Of a stretch of DNA of 64,000 nt, positions 31,764 to 40,541 are shown piece after piece; position 1 is the first letter of the stretch; each line of letters opens with the position of its first letter. The notes under the pieces were generated by a model. That model was not told the origin of the DNA. It ran no database searches and saw only the letters and a program-made list of their open reading frames with translations. Source of the stretch: Streptomyces sp. AA1529 (GTDB taxonomy: Bacteria; Actinomycetota; Actinomycetes; Streptomycetales; Streptomycetaceae). The translations under genes were made by a program, and so were the position numbers. The DNA lies in assembly GCF_000280905.1 (NCBI RefSeq), contig NZ_ALAP01000054.1:53715-117714 (forward strand), given 5' to 3'.

Positions 31764-33191
31764 ATGCGTAAAACGCTCAGATGGTTGCTGTCTCTGGTGG
31801 TGCTGATAGGCACCTTCAGTGTCGGCAGTGCCTCGGCGGGGGCCGCCACCGCGGCAGATCCCGCGGCCGGCCAGGACATCAAGGACCGCATCCTCGCGGT
31901 GCCCGGGATGAGCCTCATCGAGGAGAAGCCCGTCGACGGATACCGCTTCTTCCTGCTCAACTACGAACAGCCGGTGGACCATCGACGTCCCTGGAAGGGC
32001 ACGTTCAAACAGCGCATCTCCATCCTGCACAAGGACACCAACCGGCCCACGGTCTTCTTCACCAGCGGCTACAACCTCAACACCAACCCCAGCCGCAGTG
32101 AGCCGACGCAGCTGACGGACGGCAACCAGGTCTCCATGGAGTACCGGTTCTTCACGCCCTCCAGGCCCGACCCCGCGGACTGGTCGAAGCTGACCATCTG
32201 GCAGGCGGCCAGCGACCAGCACCGCATCTACCAGGCGCTCAAGAAGATCTACCGCAAGAACTGGATCGCGACCGGCGGCAGCAAGGGCGGCATGACCGCG
32301 ACGTACTACCGCCGCTTCTATCCGCGTGACATGGACGGGACAGTCCCCTACGTGGCGCCCAACGACGTCCGCAACGACGAGGACTCCGCGTACTACCGCT
32401 TCTTCCGCAACGTCGGCTCCGAGGAGTGCCGGGACCGGCTCAACGGCGCGCAGCACGAGATCTTCGAGCGGCGCGGCGCGATGGTCTCCCGGATCAAGGC
32501 GTGGGCCAAGGAGAACGACTACACCTTCAAGCTGGCCGGCAGCGCCGACCGGGCGTTCGAACTGGTCGCGCAGGACCTCGTCTGGGGCTTCTGGCAGTAC
32601 CACCTGGAGAGCGAGTGCGATCAGGTGCCCGCCACCGACGCCTCCACGGACACGCTCTACAAGTGGGCCGACGAGATCGGCGGCTGGTCGGCCGGCACCG
32701 ACCAGGGCATCACCCCCTATGTGCCGTACTACTACCAGGCCGGCACCCAGATGGGGTCGCCCGACTACGAGGAGCCCCTCCTCGACGACGTGCGCAAGTA
32801 CCCGGGCCTGAACGTGCCGAGCACCTACGTGCCGCGCAGCATCCCGGTGGAGTTCAACAAGCACGACAGGGCGATGCGCGACATCGACCGCTGGGTGCGC
32901 CACCGCTCCTCGCAGATGCTCTACATCTACGGTGAGAACGACCCGTGGGGCGCCGAGCCGTTCCGTCCCGGCCGGCACACCAAGGACACGGCCGTCTTCT
33001 GGGCGCCCGGACAGGACCACGGCGCGCGGATCGCCACCCTCGAGGACGACGACCGGGCCGCCGCCACCAAGATGGTGCTGGAGTTCGCCGGACTGGACCA
33101 CGACGCGGACAAGAAGAAGCCCGAGCGCCTGACGAAGTACGACAGGAAGCTGGACAAGCCCCGGAAGCACACGCTGGAGCTGCGTCCCTGA
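31764..33191 (+). CDS. Secreted S37-family tripeptidyl aminopeptidase (PS-10 type)
   Basis: A 475-aa exported serine peptidase of the type first described in S. lividans. The signal peptide covers residues 1-31 (LLSLVVLIGTFSVGSASAGAA). The alpha/beta-hydrolase catalytic triad is readable: Ser in ATGGSKGGMTATYY, Asp in YIYGENDPWGAEPF and His in APGQDHGARIA. The mature protein contains two Cys (SEEC, SEC) that could form a disulphide. The ribosome site AGGGGAGGG lies 4 bases upstream, and the leader has TTTTGACG at about 31738. It should release tripeptides from extracellular proteins during growth. A GC-rich hairpin follows the gene. Confidence 0.93.
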   Translation: MRKTLRWLLSLVVLIGTFSVGSASAGAATAADPAAGQDIKDRILAVPGMSLIEEKPVDGYRFFLLNYEQPVDHRRPWKGTFKQRISILHKDTNRPTVFFTSGYNLNTNPSRSEPTQLTDGNQVSMEYRFFTPSRPDPADWSKLTIWQAASDQHRIYQALKKIYRKNWIATGGSKGGMTATYYRRFYPRDMDGTVPYVAPNDVRNDEDSAYYRFFRNVGSEECRDRLNGAQHEIFERRGAMVSRIKAWAKENDYTFKLAGSADRAFELVAQDLVWGFWQYHLESECDQVPATDASTDTLYKWADEIGGWSAGTDQGITPYVPYYYQAGTQMGSPDYEEPLLDDVRKYPGLNVPSTYVPRSIPVEFNKHDRAMRDIDRWVRHRSSQMLYIYGENDPWGAEPFRPGRHTKDTAVFWAPGQDHGARIATLEDDDRAAATKMVLEFAGLDHDADKKKPERLTKYDRKLDKPRKHTLELRP

Positions 33192-33219
33192 CGCGGGCCC
33201 GCGTCCCTGACGCGGCTGC

Positions 33220-33255
33220 CGGCGGCGCCCTCCCGCTCGCGGCGGGGCGCCGCCG
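33220..33255. terminator. GC-rich hairpin between convergent genes
   Basis: An 11-bp perfect stem (CGGCGGCGCCC at 33220-33230, complement at 33245-33255), 28 bases after the S37 peptidase stop and about 95 bases from the convergent TIM-barrel gene. It may serve both. Two exact copies of GCGTCCCTGACGCGG (33182-33196, 33201-33215) surround the peptidase stop codon. Confidence 0.65.
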
Positions 33256-33349
33256 TTCGGGTCCGGCCGGGCGGCCACGTCCGAAGGAGCCGCCCGGGGG
33301 CCGGGCCGCTCGCGCTCCGGGCGGTCCGGCCCCGTCCGGCCCGGGCGGT

Positions 33350-34162
33350 TCAGGCCGCTTCGGCCAGCAGACCCAGCAGATGGCCGCGGACCCCGGGCAG
33401 CAGCGCGGGCAGCTCCCGGGCCTGTGGGAACCAGCGCTTCTCGTACTCCCAGCACAGCCACTCGACGCCCGCGCCGGCCTGCGCGTCCGTCGCCCGGGTC
33501 AGCACGTCCGCGACCTCGGTGAGCGGCAGCACGCCCTCGCCGGGCGCCAGCGGCGTGAGGTCCTCCCGCGAGGCGATGTCCTTCACCTGCACATAGCCCA
33601 GATACGGGGCGAGCAGCCGGTAGGTCTCCGCCGGGTCCTCGCAGCCCCGCCAGGTGTGCATGACATCCCACAGGGCTCCGGCGCCCGGGTGGTCGACCGC
33701 GCTCAGGACCCGTGTCACGTCCGCGCCGGTGGCGTGCGAGTCGTGCGTCTCCAGCAGCACCCGCACCCCCAGGTCGGCGGCGATGACGGCGGCCTGCCGC
33801 AGCCGCCGCACGGCGTTCGCGTCGCCCTCCGCGACATCCGGGCCGCCGCCGGGGAAGACCCGGGCGTACGGCGCGCCCAGGTCGTGGGCCAGCTCCAGCA
33901 GGGCGCGCACCTCCGCCAGCACCGGCGCGTCCTCGCCGCTCTCGGCCATCCGCGGGTATCCGGCGACGCTCAGCGGCGCGAGACCGGCCTCCGCGAACTG
34001 CGCCGCCACCCGCTGCCGTGCGGCGCGGTCGAGACCGGGGTGCACGGGCTCCTCCGGGTGGGCGCGCAGTTCGACGCCGTGGAAGCCCGAGTCGGCGGCC
34101 AGCCGCAGTACTTCGTCGACGGGCATGCCGGGCACGCCGAGCGTGGAGAACGCGAGTCGCAT
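33350..34162 (-). CDS. Sugar phosphate isomerase/epimerase family TIM barrel (first of two at this locus)
   Basis: A 270-aa xylose-isomerase-like TIM barrel (AP endonuclease 2 superfamily). It starts MRLAFSTLGVPGMPVDEVL and shows HGVELRAHPEEPVHPGL, a metal-ligand Glu in VLLETHDSHATG, ALWDVMHTWRGCEDP and YVQVKDIA. Enzymes of this fold isomerise, epimerise or eliminate from keto-sugars and related acids; the exact substrate cannot be assigned. ATG 34162 is chosen. It lies 112 bases after the LacI gene on the same strand, so it is part of that transcription unit, and it faces the Gfo/Idh/MocA-DUF993 operon on the other side of that regulator. Confidence 0.85.
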   Translation of the reverse strand: MRLAFSTLGVPGMPVDEVLRLAADSGFHGVELRAHPEEPVHPGLDRAARQRVAAQFAEAGLAPLSVAGYPRMAESGEDAPVLAEVRALLELAHDLGAPYARVFPGGGPDVAEGDANAVRRLRQAAVIAADLGVRVLLETHDSHATGADVTRVLSAVDHPGAGALWDVMHTWRGCEDPAETYRLLAPYLGYVQVKDIASREDLTPLAPGEGVLPLTEVADVLTRATDAQAGAGVEWLCWEYEKRWFPQARELPALLPGVRGHLLGLLAEAA

Positions 34163-34274
34163 GCGCTCACCCGACCAGATGCCCTCCCGTGCGGCAAGAC
34201 TCCGGGAGTTCGTGTCGCCGCGCCGGCCGGGCCGGGCCGCGCGGCGGCTCCGGCCGGGCGCGTCCGCGAGGGGC

Positions 34275-35468
34275 TCATGCTCCGGCGCGGGGCACAGCGG
34301 TGGAGGCGCGGACCACCAGCGCGTGCGGCATGGTCGTCGTCCCGCCCGGCGGGGCCGGCCGGGTGCCCAGGGCGAGCTGTCCGGCGACGGCACCGGCTTC
34401 CTGCAGCGGCAGCCGCACGGTGGTCAGTCCGGGCGCGGCGTCGGCGCTGAAGGGCAGGTCGTCGAAACCGGCCACCGACACGTCCTGCGGGACGCGCAGC
34501 CCGGCGTCCCGCAGGGCGGCGCAGACGCCGAGCGCGACGGTGTCGTTGGCGGCCAGCACGGCGGTCGTCTCCGGTGCCCTGCGCAGCAGTTCGACGGCGC
34601 CCCGGTAGCCGCAGGAGCGGTCGTAGCCGCCCGCGTGCACGGTCAGCCGCTCCGCCCGGTCCGGACCGGCGGCTCCGTGCGCCGCCAGCGCCGCCCGATG
34701 GCCCGCCAGCCGGTGCCGGGTGGTGGTCCGCTCCGAAGGTCCGGCGACGTAGCCGATGTGCCGGTGGCCCAGTGCCAGCAGATGCGCGGTCAGCGCGTGC
34801 GCGCCCCCGCGGTTGTCGAAGGCCACGGTCAGCACGGCACCGCGCGCCGCCCGCCGGGCGCTCCTGCCCCGCGCCGCCGCGACCGGCCGTGCGTCCGGCT
34901 CGCAGTCCGGCCCCGGAACCGCGGCGGCTTCCGCGTCCGGCCCCGGCATCGCCGTCGCGTCCGGCTCCAGGGGGTCCAGCGGCGGTCGGCCGCACAGCAC
35001 GATCCGGGTGCCGCCCGCGGCGAGCCGCCTCAGACGTGCGGCCAGGGACGCGCGGTGCGCCGGGTCCTCGACCGCTCCGCCGGTCAGCACGATGGCCGCC
35101 GCCCGCTGGCGCTGCAGCAGGGTGAGGTAGGTCAGCTCGCGTTCGGGCGAGCCGCCGGTGTTGCAGACCACGGCGAGTCTGCGCGGCACCCGGTCGTCCG
35201 TGCCGCTGTCCAGTTCGCCCTGCACGGCTCCGGCGACGATGCCGAAGAACGGGTCGGCGATGTCGTTGACGAGGATGCCCAGCAGGTCGGAGCTGGCGGC
35301 GGCGAGTGCGCTGGCGGGGCCGTCCACCACGTACTCCAGCTCGGCCACGGCGCGCAGCACGCGGCTCCTGGTGGTGCCCGCGACGGGGTAGTCGCCGCTC
35401 AGCACGCGGGAGACGGTCGCGGAGGAGACACCGGCGCGGGCGGCGACGTCCGCCAGGGTCACTGCCAT
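34275..35468 (-). CDS. LacI-family regulator of the DUF993 sugar locus
   Basis: A 397-aa repressor, longer than the usual 330-350. Helix-turn-helix TLADVAARAGVSSATVSRVL begins at residue 4; the ligand domain follows, with GHRHIGYVAGPSE and VSVAGFDDLPFSADA. About 45 extra residues, Pro/Ala/Asp-rich, are inserted in the middle of the sensor domain (PLDPLEPDATAMPGP onwards, about residues 165-210), so the ligand pocket may be split by a disordered loop. It is divergent from the Gfo/Idh/MocA gene; a typical LacI-family operator (35601-35614) lies in the intervening 215 bp. It should repress that operon and itself. Confidence 0.93.
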   Translation of the reverse strand: MAVTLADVAARAGVSSATVSRVLSGDYPVAGTTRSRVLRAVAELEYVVDGPASALAAASSDLLGILVNDIADPFFGIVAGAVQGELDSGTDDRVPRRLAVVCNTGGSPERELTYLTLLQRQRAAAIVLTGGAVEDPAHRASLAARLRRLAAGGTRIVLCGRPPLDPLEPDATAMPGPDAEAAAVPGPDCEPDARPVAAARGRSARRAARGAVLTVAFDNRGGAHALTAHLLALGHRHIGYVAGPSERTTTRHRLAGHRAALAAHGAAGPDRAERLTVHAGGYDRSCGYRGAVELLRRAPETTAVLAANDTVALGVCAALRDAGLRVPQDVSVAGFDDLPFSADAAPGLTTVRLPLQEAGAVAGQLALGTRPAPPGGTTTMPHALVVRASTAVPRAGA

Positions 35469-35600
35469 CCGTCCGCCCCTCGTTCCTCCGCCTCGTCCCG
35501 GGTCGACGACATGTTCCCATGCGCTCCGCCGGCCACCGTGCCGCCCGCCAACTCCCTTGCCGGGCAGTGCTGCTGGAGCTACCGTGAGTCGTTGGCCGCT

Positions 35601-35614
35601 AGAAAGCGCTTACT
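35601..35614. promoter_or_regulatory. LacI-type operator upstream of the Gfo/Idh/MocA operon
   Basis: AGAAAGCGCTTACT: a central AAGCGCTT palindrome with near-symmetric flanks, the classic CG-centred LacI/GalR form. It lies 70 bp before the oxidoreductase start and 133 bp before the LacI start. Confidence 0.7.
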
Positions 35615-35683
35615 ACGTGTCGACGCCACCGCGCGGACGCGCCCGTCGAACCGGGCGCCGCGACAGCAGGGAGACGAGCACAC

Positions 35684-36922
35684 GTGTCACGCAGGACGAT
35701 CCGCATCGCCATGAACGGCGTCACCGGCCGGATGGGCCACCGCCAGCACCTCGTGCGCTCCCTGCTCGCGCTGCGCGAGGAGGGCGGGCTAGACCTGGGC
35801 GGCGGCCGGAGACTGTGGCCCGAACCCGTCCTGGTGGGCCGCCGGGAGGACAAGCTGCGCTCCCTCGCGCAGCAGCACGGACTGGACCCGCGGGCCGTCT
35901 CCACCGACCTGGACGCGGTGCTGGCGGACGACAGCATCGACATCTACTTCGACGCACAGATCACCTCCGAGCGCCTCGCGGCACTGCGCAAGGCCGTCGC
36001 GGCCGGCAAGCACGTCTACGCCGAGAAGCCCACCGCCACCTCGCTCGACGGCGCCCTGGAGCTGGCCAGGGCGGCGACCCGGGCCGGGGTCGAGCACGGC
36101 GTCGTCCAGGACAAGCTCTTCCTGCCCGGGCTGCGCAAGCTCGCCCGGCTGGTCAGGGGCGGCTTCTTCGGCCGGGTGCTCTCGGTGCGGGGCGAGTTCG
36201 GCTACTGGGTCTTCGAGGGCGACTGGCAGAGCGCCCAGCGGCCCTCGTGGAACTACCGCGCCCAGGACGGCGGCGGCATCGCCGGTGACATGTTCCCGCA
36301 CTGGGAGTACGTGCTGCACCACCTCTTCGGCCGGGTCACCTCCGTCCAGGCCCACCTGGCCACCCACCTGCCGCACCGCTGGGACGAGCGGGGCGAGCCC
36401 TACCGGGCCACGGCGGACGACTCCGCGTACGGCATCTTCACCCTGGAGGGCGGCGCCGTCGCCCAGATCAACTCCTCCTGGGCGGTGCGGGTGCACCGCG
36501 ACGAACTGCTCGAGTTCCAGGTGGACGGCACCGAGGGCTCCGCCGTCGCCGGTCTGCGCGGCTGCCGCTACCAGCACCGGGCCGGCACCCCCAGGCCGGT
36601 GTGGAACCCGGACCTGCCCGCCGCCGAGCGGTTCCGCGACCAGTGGCAGGAGGTGCCCGACAACGACGGGGACGAGGAGACCAACGGCTTCAAGGCCCAG
36701 TGGGAGCTCTTCCTGCGCCGCGTCGCCGACCGGGACGGCACCGGTCCGGGCGACCACGGCGGTGAGCGGGGTGACGGGGGTGACGGGGACGCCCGGGGAG
36801 AGGCCGCCGGGCCGTGCCCCTGGGATCTGCTCGCGGGCGCCCGCGGCGTGCAGCTCGCCGAACTGGCCCGCACCTCCTCGGCGGAGGGCCGCCGCATCGA
36901 GGTGCCGGAGCTGGCGCCGTGA
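35684..36922 (+). CDS. Gfo/Idh/MocA family NAD(P)-dependent sugar oxidoreductase
   Basis: A 412-aa dehydrogenase. The Rossmann fold starts at IRIAMNGVTGRMGHRQH, which is unusual in replacing the GxGxxG glycines with NGVTGRMG. The cofactor-contacting EKP motif is present (KHVYAEKPTATSLDGAL), and the C-terminal domain has the substrate segment GGGIAGDMFPHWEYVLHHLFG. A Gly/Asp-rich insertion lies near residues 350-375. Family role: oxidation of a sugar, sugar acid or cyclitol, often at C3 to a keto-sugar. It is the first gene of a three-gene operon; its stop overlaps the next start as GTGA. Confidence 0.92.
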   Translation: MSRRTIRIAMNGVTGRMGHRQHLVRSLLALREEGGLDLGGGRRLWPEPVLVGRREDKLRSLAQQHGLDPRAVSTDLDAVLADDSIDIYFDAQITSERLAALRKAVAAGKHVYAEKPTATSLDGALELARAATRAGVEHGVVQDKLFLPGLRKLARLVRGGFFGRVLSVRGEFGYWVFEGDWQSAQRPSWNYRAQDGGGIAGDMFPHWEYVLHHLFGRVTSVQAHLATHLPHRWDERGEPYRATADDSAYGIFTLEGGAVAQINSSWAVRVHRDELLEFQVDGTEGSAVAGLRGCRYQHRAGTPRPVWNPDLPAAERFRDQWQEVPDNDGDEETNGFKAQWELFLRRVADRDGTGPGDHGGERGDGGDGDARGEAAGPCPWDLLAGARGVQLAELARTSSAEGRRIEVPELAP

Positions 36923-38130
36923 TCCGGCTGCCCGACCCCGCCACCGGGGGCCTGCGCACCCGCGAACCCCGCCACGTCCCGGCACCCGCGGTACGCGGAC
37001 GCCACCGCGAGGGCACTGGGGCCCGCACCCGGCCCGCCTCCCGCAGGCTCCTGGCCGCCGCCCACGTGGTGGCCGACCCGCTGGCCGACGTGCCGCCCGA
37101 CGGCCCCGCGGCGCTCGACTGGGACGCCACCCTCGCCTTCCGGCACCACCTGTGGAGCCATGGGCTGGGGGTCGCCGAGGCCATGGACACCGCACAGCGC
37201 GGTGCGGGCCTGGACCGGGCGGGAGCCGGCGAGCTGATCCGGCGTACGGCAGCCGAGGCGAAGGCGGTCGGCGGGCAGGTGGCCTGCGGTGTGGGCACCG
37301 ATCTGCTGGACCCCCGGGCACCGGACCGGGACCGGCCGGCCGCCTCCGCGGAGACGGCCGCGGTCGTCGCCGCCTACGAGGAGCAGCTGGAGCTGACCGA
37401 GGAGGCGGGCGCGCAGGCCGTCCTGCTGGCCTCCCGCGGACTGGCGGCCGTCGCGCGCGGTCCGGAGGACTACGAGCACGTCTACGGCTCCCTGCTGCGG
37501 CAGGTGAGCACCCCGGTCGTGCTGCACTGGCTGGGGCCCGCGTTCGACCCCGCGCTGGAGGGCTACTGGGGCAGCCGCGACCCGGACGCGGCCGCCGGCA
37601 CCCTGCTGCGCATCGTCGCGGCGCACCCCGGGAAGGTGGACGGGGTGAAGGTCTCGCTGCTGGACGCGGACCGCGAAGTGGCGCTGCGGCGGCGGCTGCC
37701 GGCCGGGGTGCGCTGCTACACCGGGGACGACTTCCACTACCCGCAGCTGATCGAGGGCGACCGGGCGGGCCACAGCGACGCGCTGCTGGGGGTCTTCGAT
37801 CCGCTGGCGCCGTTCGCCGCGCAGGCCGCGGCACTGCTGGACGCGGGGGACACGGCGGGGTTCCGTGCGGTGCTCGACCCGACCGTCGCGCTGGCCCGGC
37901 ACCTCTTCCAGGCGCCGACCCGCCACTACAAGACCGGTGTGGTGCTGCTCGCCTGGCTCTGCGGGCACCAGGAGCACTTCACCATGGTCGGCGGGCTCCA
38001 GTCGGCGCGCTCGCTGCCGCATCTGGCACGTGCCTGGGAACTGGCGGACGAGCTGGGCCTCTTCCCCGACCCGGAGCGCGCCGAGCACCGGATGAAGCAG
38101 CTGCTCGCGGTGGGGGGAGTGGTCCAGTGA
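36919..38130 (+). CDS. DUF993 family protein (dihydrodipicolinate synthase-like aldolase fold)
   Basis: A 403-aa cytosolic protein matching the DUF993 pattern: LDWDATLAFRHHLWSHGLGV, VACGVGTDLLDP, PVVLHWLGPAFDPALEGYWG, GKVDGVKVSLLDADREVALR and CYTGDDFHYPQLIEGD. The Lys in DGVKVSLLD stands where class I aldolases of the DapA superfamily carry the Schiff-base Lys, so a retro-aldol or dehydration step on a keto-sugar acid is plausible, though no member is characterised that I know of. GTG 36919 overlaps the previous stop by 4 bases, and its own stop overlaps the next GTG by 4 bases, so all three proteins are made together. Confidence 0.85.
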   Translation: MIRLPDPATGGLRTREPRHVPAPAVRGRHREGTGARTRPASRRLLAAAHVVADPLADVPPDGPAALDWDATLAFRHHLWSHGLGVAEAMDTAQRGAGLDRAGAGELIRRTAAEAKAVGGQVACGVGTDLLDPRAPDRDRPAASAETAAVVAAYEEQLELTEEAGAQAVLLASRGLAAVARGPEDYEHVYGSLLRQVSTPVVLHWLGPAFDPALEGYWGSRDPDAAAGTLLRIVAAHPGKVDGVKVSLLDADREVALRRRLPAGVRCYTGDDFHYPQLIEGDRAGHSDALLGVFDPLAPFAAQAAALLDAGDTAGFRAVLDPTVALARHLFQAPTRHYKTGVVLLAWLCGHQEHFTMVGGLQSARSLPHLARAWELADELGLFPDPERAEHRMKQLLAVGGVVQ

Positions 38131-38978
38131 GTCGGCCACGCACCACCAGGGAGGGCCTGGCGCGGCTCTCGGTGAACCAGGAGACCGTGCGCCAGCTCTC
38201 ACTGCCCGAACTGGCCCGCGGCGCGGCCGAGCTGGGCATCGGCGGCGTCGGACTGTGGCGCGAGCCGGTGCGGGCCCACGGTCCGGCTGCCGCGGCCCGC
38301 CTGATGCGGCGGCACGGACTGGCCGTCACCTCGCTGTGCCGGGGCGGCTTCTTCACCGCGCGGGAGCCCGCGGCGCGCCGCGCGGCGCTGGACGACAACC
38401 GCGCGGCGCTCGACGAGGCGGCCGAACTGGGCACCGGTGTCCTGGTGCTGGTCCCCGGCGGGCTGCCGGAGGGGGAGCGGGACCTGGCGGCGGCGCGCGA
38501 GCGGGTCGCCGACGCGCTCGCCGAACTCGTCCCCGCCGCCCGGGAGCGCGGCGTACGGCTGGCACTCGAACCGCTGCACCCGATGTACGCCGCGGACCGG
38601 TGCGTGGTCTCGACCCTCGGTCAGGCCCTCGACCTCGCCGGCCGGTTCCCCGCCGAGGAGGTCGGGATCGTGGCCGACGCCTACCACCTGTGGTGGGACG
38701 AGCGGGTGCCGCGGCAACTCGCGCACGCGGGCGCGCAGCACCGCATCGCGCTCCTCCAGCTCGCCGACTGGGTCACCCCGCTGCCCGCGGGAGTGCTGCT
38801 GGGGCGCGGCCAGTTGGGGGACGGCGCCATCGATCTGCGGGCCTTCCGCGGCTGGACGGACGCGGCGGGCTACCGGGGCCCGGTGGAGGTGGAGATCTTC
38901 AACCCGGCGCTGTGGGAGCGGGAGGGCACCCAGGTGCTGCGGGAGACCGCGGCGCGGTACCTCCGGCATGTCCTGTAG
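38127..38978 (+). CDS. Sugar phosphate isomerase/epimerase family TIM barrel (second at this locus)
   Basis: A 283-aa xylose-isomerase-like TIM barrel: LSVNQETVRQLSLPELARGA at the start, VTSLCRGGFFTA, a metal-ligand Glu in GVRLALEPLHPMYAAD, the Asp/His segment VGIVADAYHLWWDERV, LLQLADWVTP and the late Glu in GPVEVEIFNPALWE. It belongs to the same superfamily as the protein at 33350 but to a different subgroup. GTG 38127 overlaps the DUF993 stop. It is the last gene of the operon and is followed after 10 bases by a perfect hairpin shared with the convergent ribose operon. Confidence 0.88.
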   Translation: MSRPRTTREGLARLSVNQETVRQLSLPELARGAAELGIGGVGLWREPVRAHGPAAAARLMRRHGLAVTSLCRGGFFTAREPAARRAALDDNRAALDEAAELGTGVLVLVPGGLPEGERDLAAARERVADALAELVPAARERGVRLALEPLHPMYAADRCVVSTLGQALDLAGRFPAEEVGIVADAYHLWWDERVPRQLAHAGAQHRIALLQLADWVTPLPAGVLLGRGQLGDGAIDLRAFRGWTDAAGYRGPVEVEIFNPALWEREGTQVLRETAARYLRHVL

Positions 38979-38988
38979 GTGCCGAATG

Positions 38989-39020
38989 CGAAGGGCCCGG
39001 TCCGCGGACCGGGCCCTTCG
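38989..39020. terminator. Bidirectional terminator: perfect 32-bp palindrome
   Basis: The 32 bases read identically on both strands (arms CGAAGGGCCCGGTCCG and complement). It ends the DUF993 operon 10 bases after its last stop and the rbs operon 18 bases after rbsD. Symmetry and placement argue for shared use. Confidence 0.88.
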
Positions 39021-39038
39021 AGACGTCCACCTGCCGGG

Positions 39039-39428
39039 TCAGAACGGCACGCCGCAGCGCAGCACCACGTTCGCGTAGGGCTTGGCCTCCCCGGTGCGCA
39101 CCACCAGCCGGGCCTGCCGGGTCAGCGCCTTCAGTTCCTCGTGCGGCACCAGTTCCAGCTCCGGGAAGTGCCCCTCCAGCAGTGCGCCGCACTCGGGGTT
39201 GGCCTGCCGCACCTCTGCCGCGGCACGCGCGCCCTCCACCTCCAGCTCCGCCAGGAGGCCGGCGAGCACCTCGGCGAAGCCGGGCACCCCGGCGCGGAAG
39301 GCCAGGTCCACCACGTCGGGTCCCTCCGGGATGGGGAGGCCGACGTCGCACACCACGACCAGGTCGGTGTGCCCGAGCCGGGCCAGGGCGCCGCTGAGGT
39401 GGCGGTTGAGGATTCCGGATTTCTTCAT
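39039..39428 (-). CDS. rbsD: D-ribose pyranase
   Basis: A 129-aa decameric enzyme that interconverts beta-pyranose and furanose ribose for the kinase. It starts MKKSGILNRHLSGALARLGHT, with the catalytic-site His in NRHLS, then VVCDVGLPIPEGPDVVDLAF and the C-terminal TGEAKPYANVVLRCGV whose Tyr-Asn contacts the sugar. Full family length. The ATG overlaps the rbsK stop by 4 bases (ATGA). It is the last gene of the operon. Confidence 0.96.
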   Translation of the reverse strand: MKKSGILNRHLSGALARLGHTDLVVVCDVGLPIPEGPDVVDLAFRAGVPGFAEVLAGLLAELEVEGARAAAEVRQANPECGALLEGHFPELELVPHEELKALTRQARLVVRTGEAKPYANVVLRCGVPF

Positions 39429-40462
39429 GCCGCGCTCTCCTGGCCGGCGGCCTCGACGTCCGCCGCGCTCGGGTAGGACTCCTGGGCCCCCGGGCGGGTC
39501 ACCGCGAGGGCGCCGACGCGCACCGCGTAGCGCACCGCTTCCACCAGTCCGTCGCCGCGGCCCAGCCGCCAGCCCAGCGCGCCGGTGAAGGCGTCGCCCG
39601 CGCCGGTGGTGTCCACGGCCCGCACCCGTGGACTGGGCACCCGGACCGTGCCGGTGCCCTCCGCCTCCTGCGAGCCCACGCCGGGTCCGGCCACCAGCGC
39701 GCCCTCGGCGCCCAGCGTGACCACGACACTGCGCGGGCCCAGACCCAGGAGCGCACCCGCCCACTCCTCGGGATCCGGGCCCGGGGACTGCCCGGGGTCC
39801 GCATCCGGCGACTGCCCGCCGGCCAGCAGCAGCCGCGCCTCGTGCTCGTTGAGCACCAGCGGATCGCAGAGGGCCAGTACGTCCGGTGGCAGCGGCGCGG
39901 GTGGTGAGGGGTTGAGTACCACCCGTGCCCCGTGTTCGGCGGCGGATCGCGCCGCCGCGGCGACCGTCTCCAGGGGGATCTCCAGCTGGAGGGAGACGAC
40001 GGCGGCGGCCTCGAAGAGGTCGCGCGCCGCTGCCACGTCGTCGGGCGTGAGACGGGCGTTGGCACCGGGGGAGACGACGATGCTGTTGTCGCCGGCCGCG
40101 TCCACGGTGATGAGGGCGACGCCGGTCGGAGCGTCCTCGCCCTCGGCGGCACCGCCGGTGCCGCTGCCGTCCACCGTGCCGGGCGCGTCCGCCGCTCCGG
40201 TCAGGAGCCCCGCCGGGTCGGCACCGGCCGCCCGCTGCGCCTCGGCCAGCATGCGGCCGTACGCGTCGGCACCGACGCGTGCGAGCAGGGTGGTGCGGGC
40301 GCCGAGTCGGGCGGCTGCCGCCGCCTGGTTCGCGCCCTTGCCGCCCGGGTGGATCACCATGTCCGACCCGAGCACCGTCTCACCGGGGCCCGGTCGGCGT
40401 TCGAGGCCGATGACCAGGTCGGCGTTGGCGGAACCTACGACCAGCAGGTCGTATCCGTGCAT
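39425..40462 (-). CDS. rbsK: Ribokinase
   Basis: A 345-aa PfkB kinase phosphorylating ribose at O5. Motifs: VVGSANADLV at the start, the sugar-binding GGKGANQAAAAARLG, and the anion-hole/base motif DTTGAGDAFTGAL. It is about 35 residues longer than usual because of two low-complexity insertions, TVDGSGTGGAAEGEDAP near residue 105 and SPDADPGQSPGPDPEE near residue 225, both in surface regions. It starts at ATG 40462, 79 bases after rbsB, and overlaps rbsD. Confidence 0.96.
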   Translation of the reverse strand: MHGYDLLVVGSANADLVIGLERRPGPGETVLGSDMVIHPGGKGANQAAAAARLGARTTLLARVGADAYGRMLAEAQRAAGADPAGLLTGAADAPGTVDGSGTGGAAEGEDAPTGVALITVDAAGDNSIVVSPGANARLTPDDVAAARDLFEAAAVVSLQLEIPLETVAAAARSAAEHGARVVLNPSPPAPLPPDVLALCDPLVLNEHEARLLLAGGQSPDADPGQSPGPDPEEWAGALLGLGPRSVVVTLGAEGALVAGPGVGSQEAEGTGTVRVPSPRVRAVDTTGAGDAFTGALGWRLGRGDGLVEAVRYAVRVGALAVTRPGAQESYPSAADVEAAGQESAA

Positions 40463-40541
40463 CCGGGGTGCTCCTTCTCGTCCCGCGCGGGTGCGGGTGT
40501 CCGCGGCGGGCCGTTCAGCCTGTCGTCCGTCCGGCTCCCGG

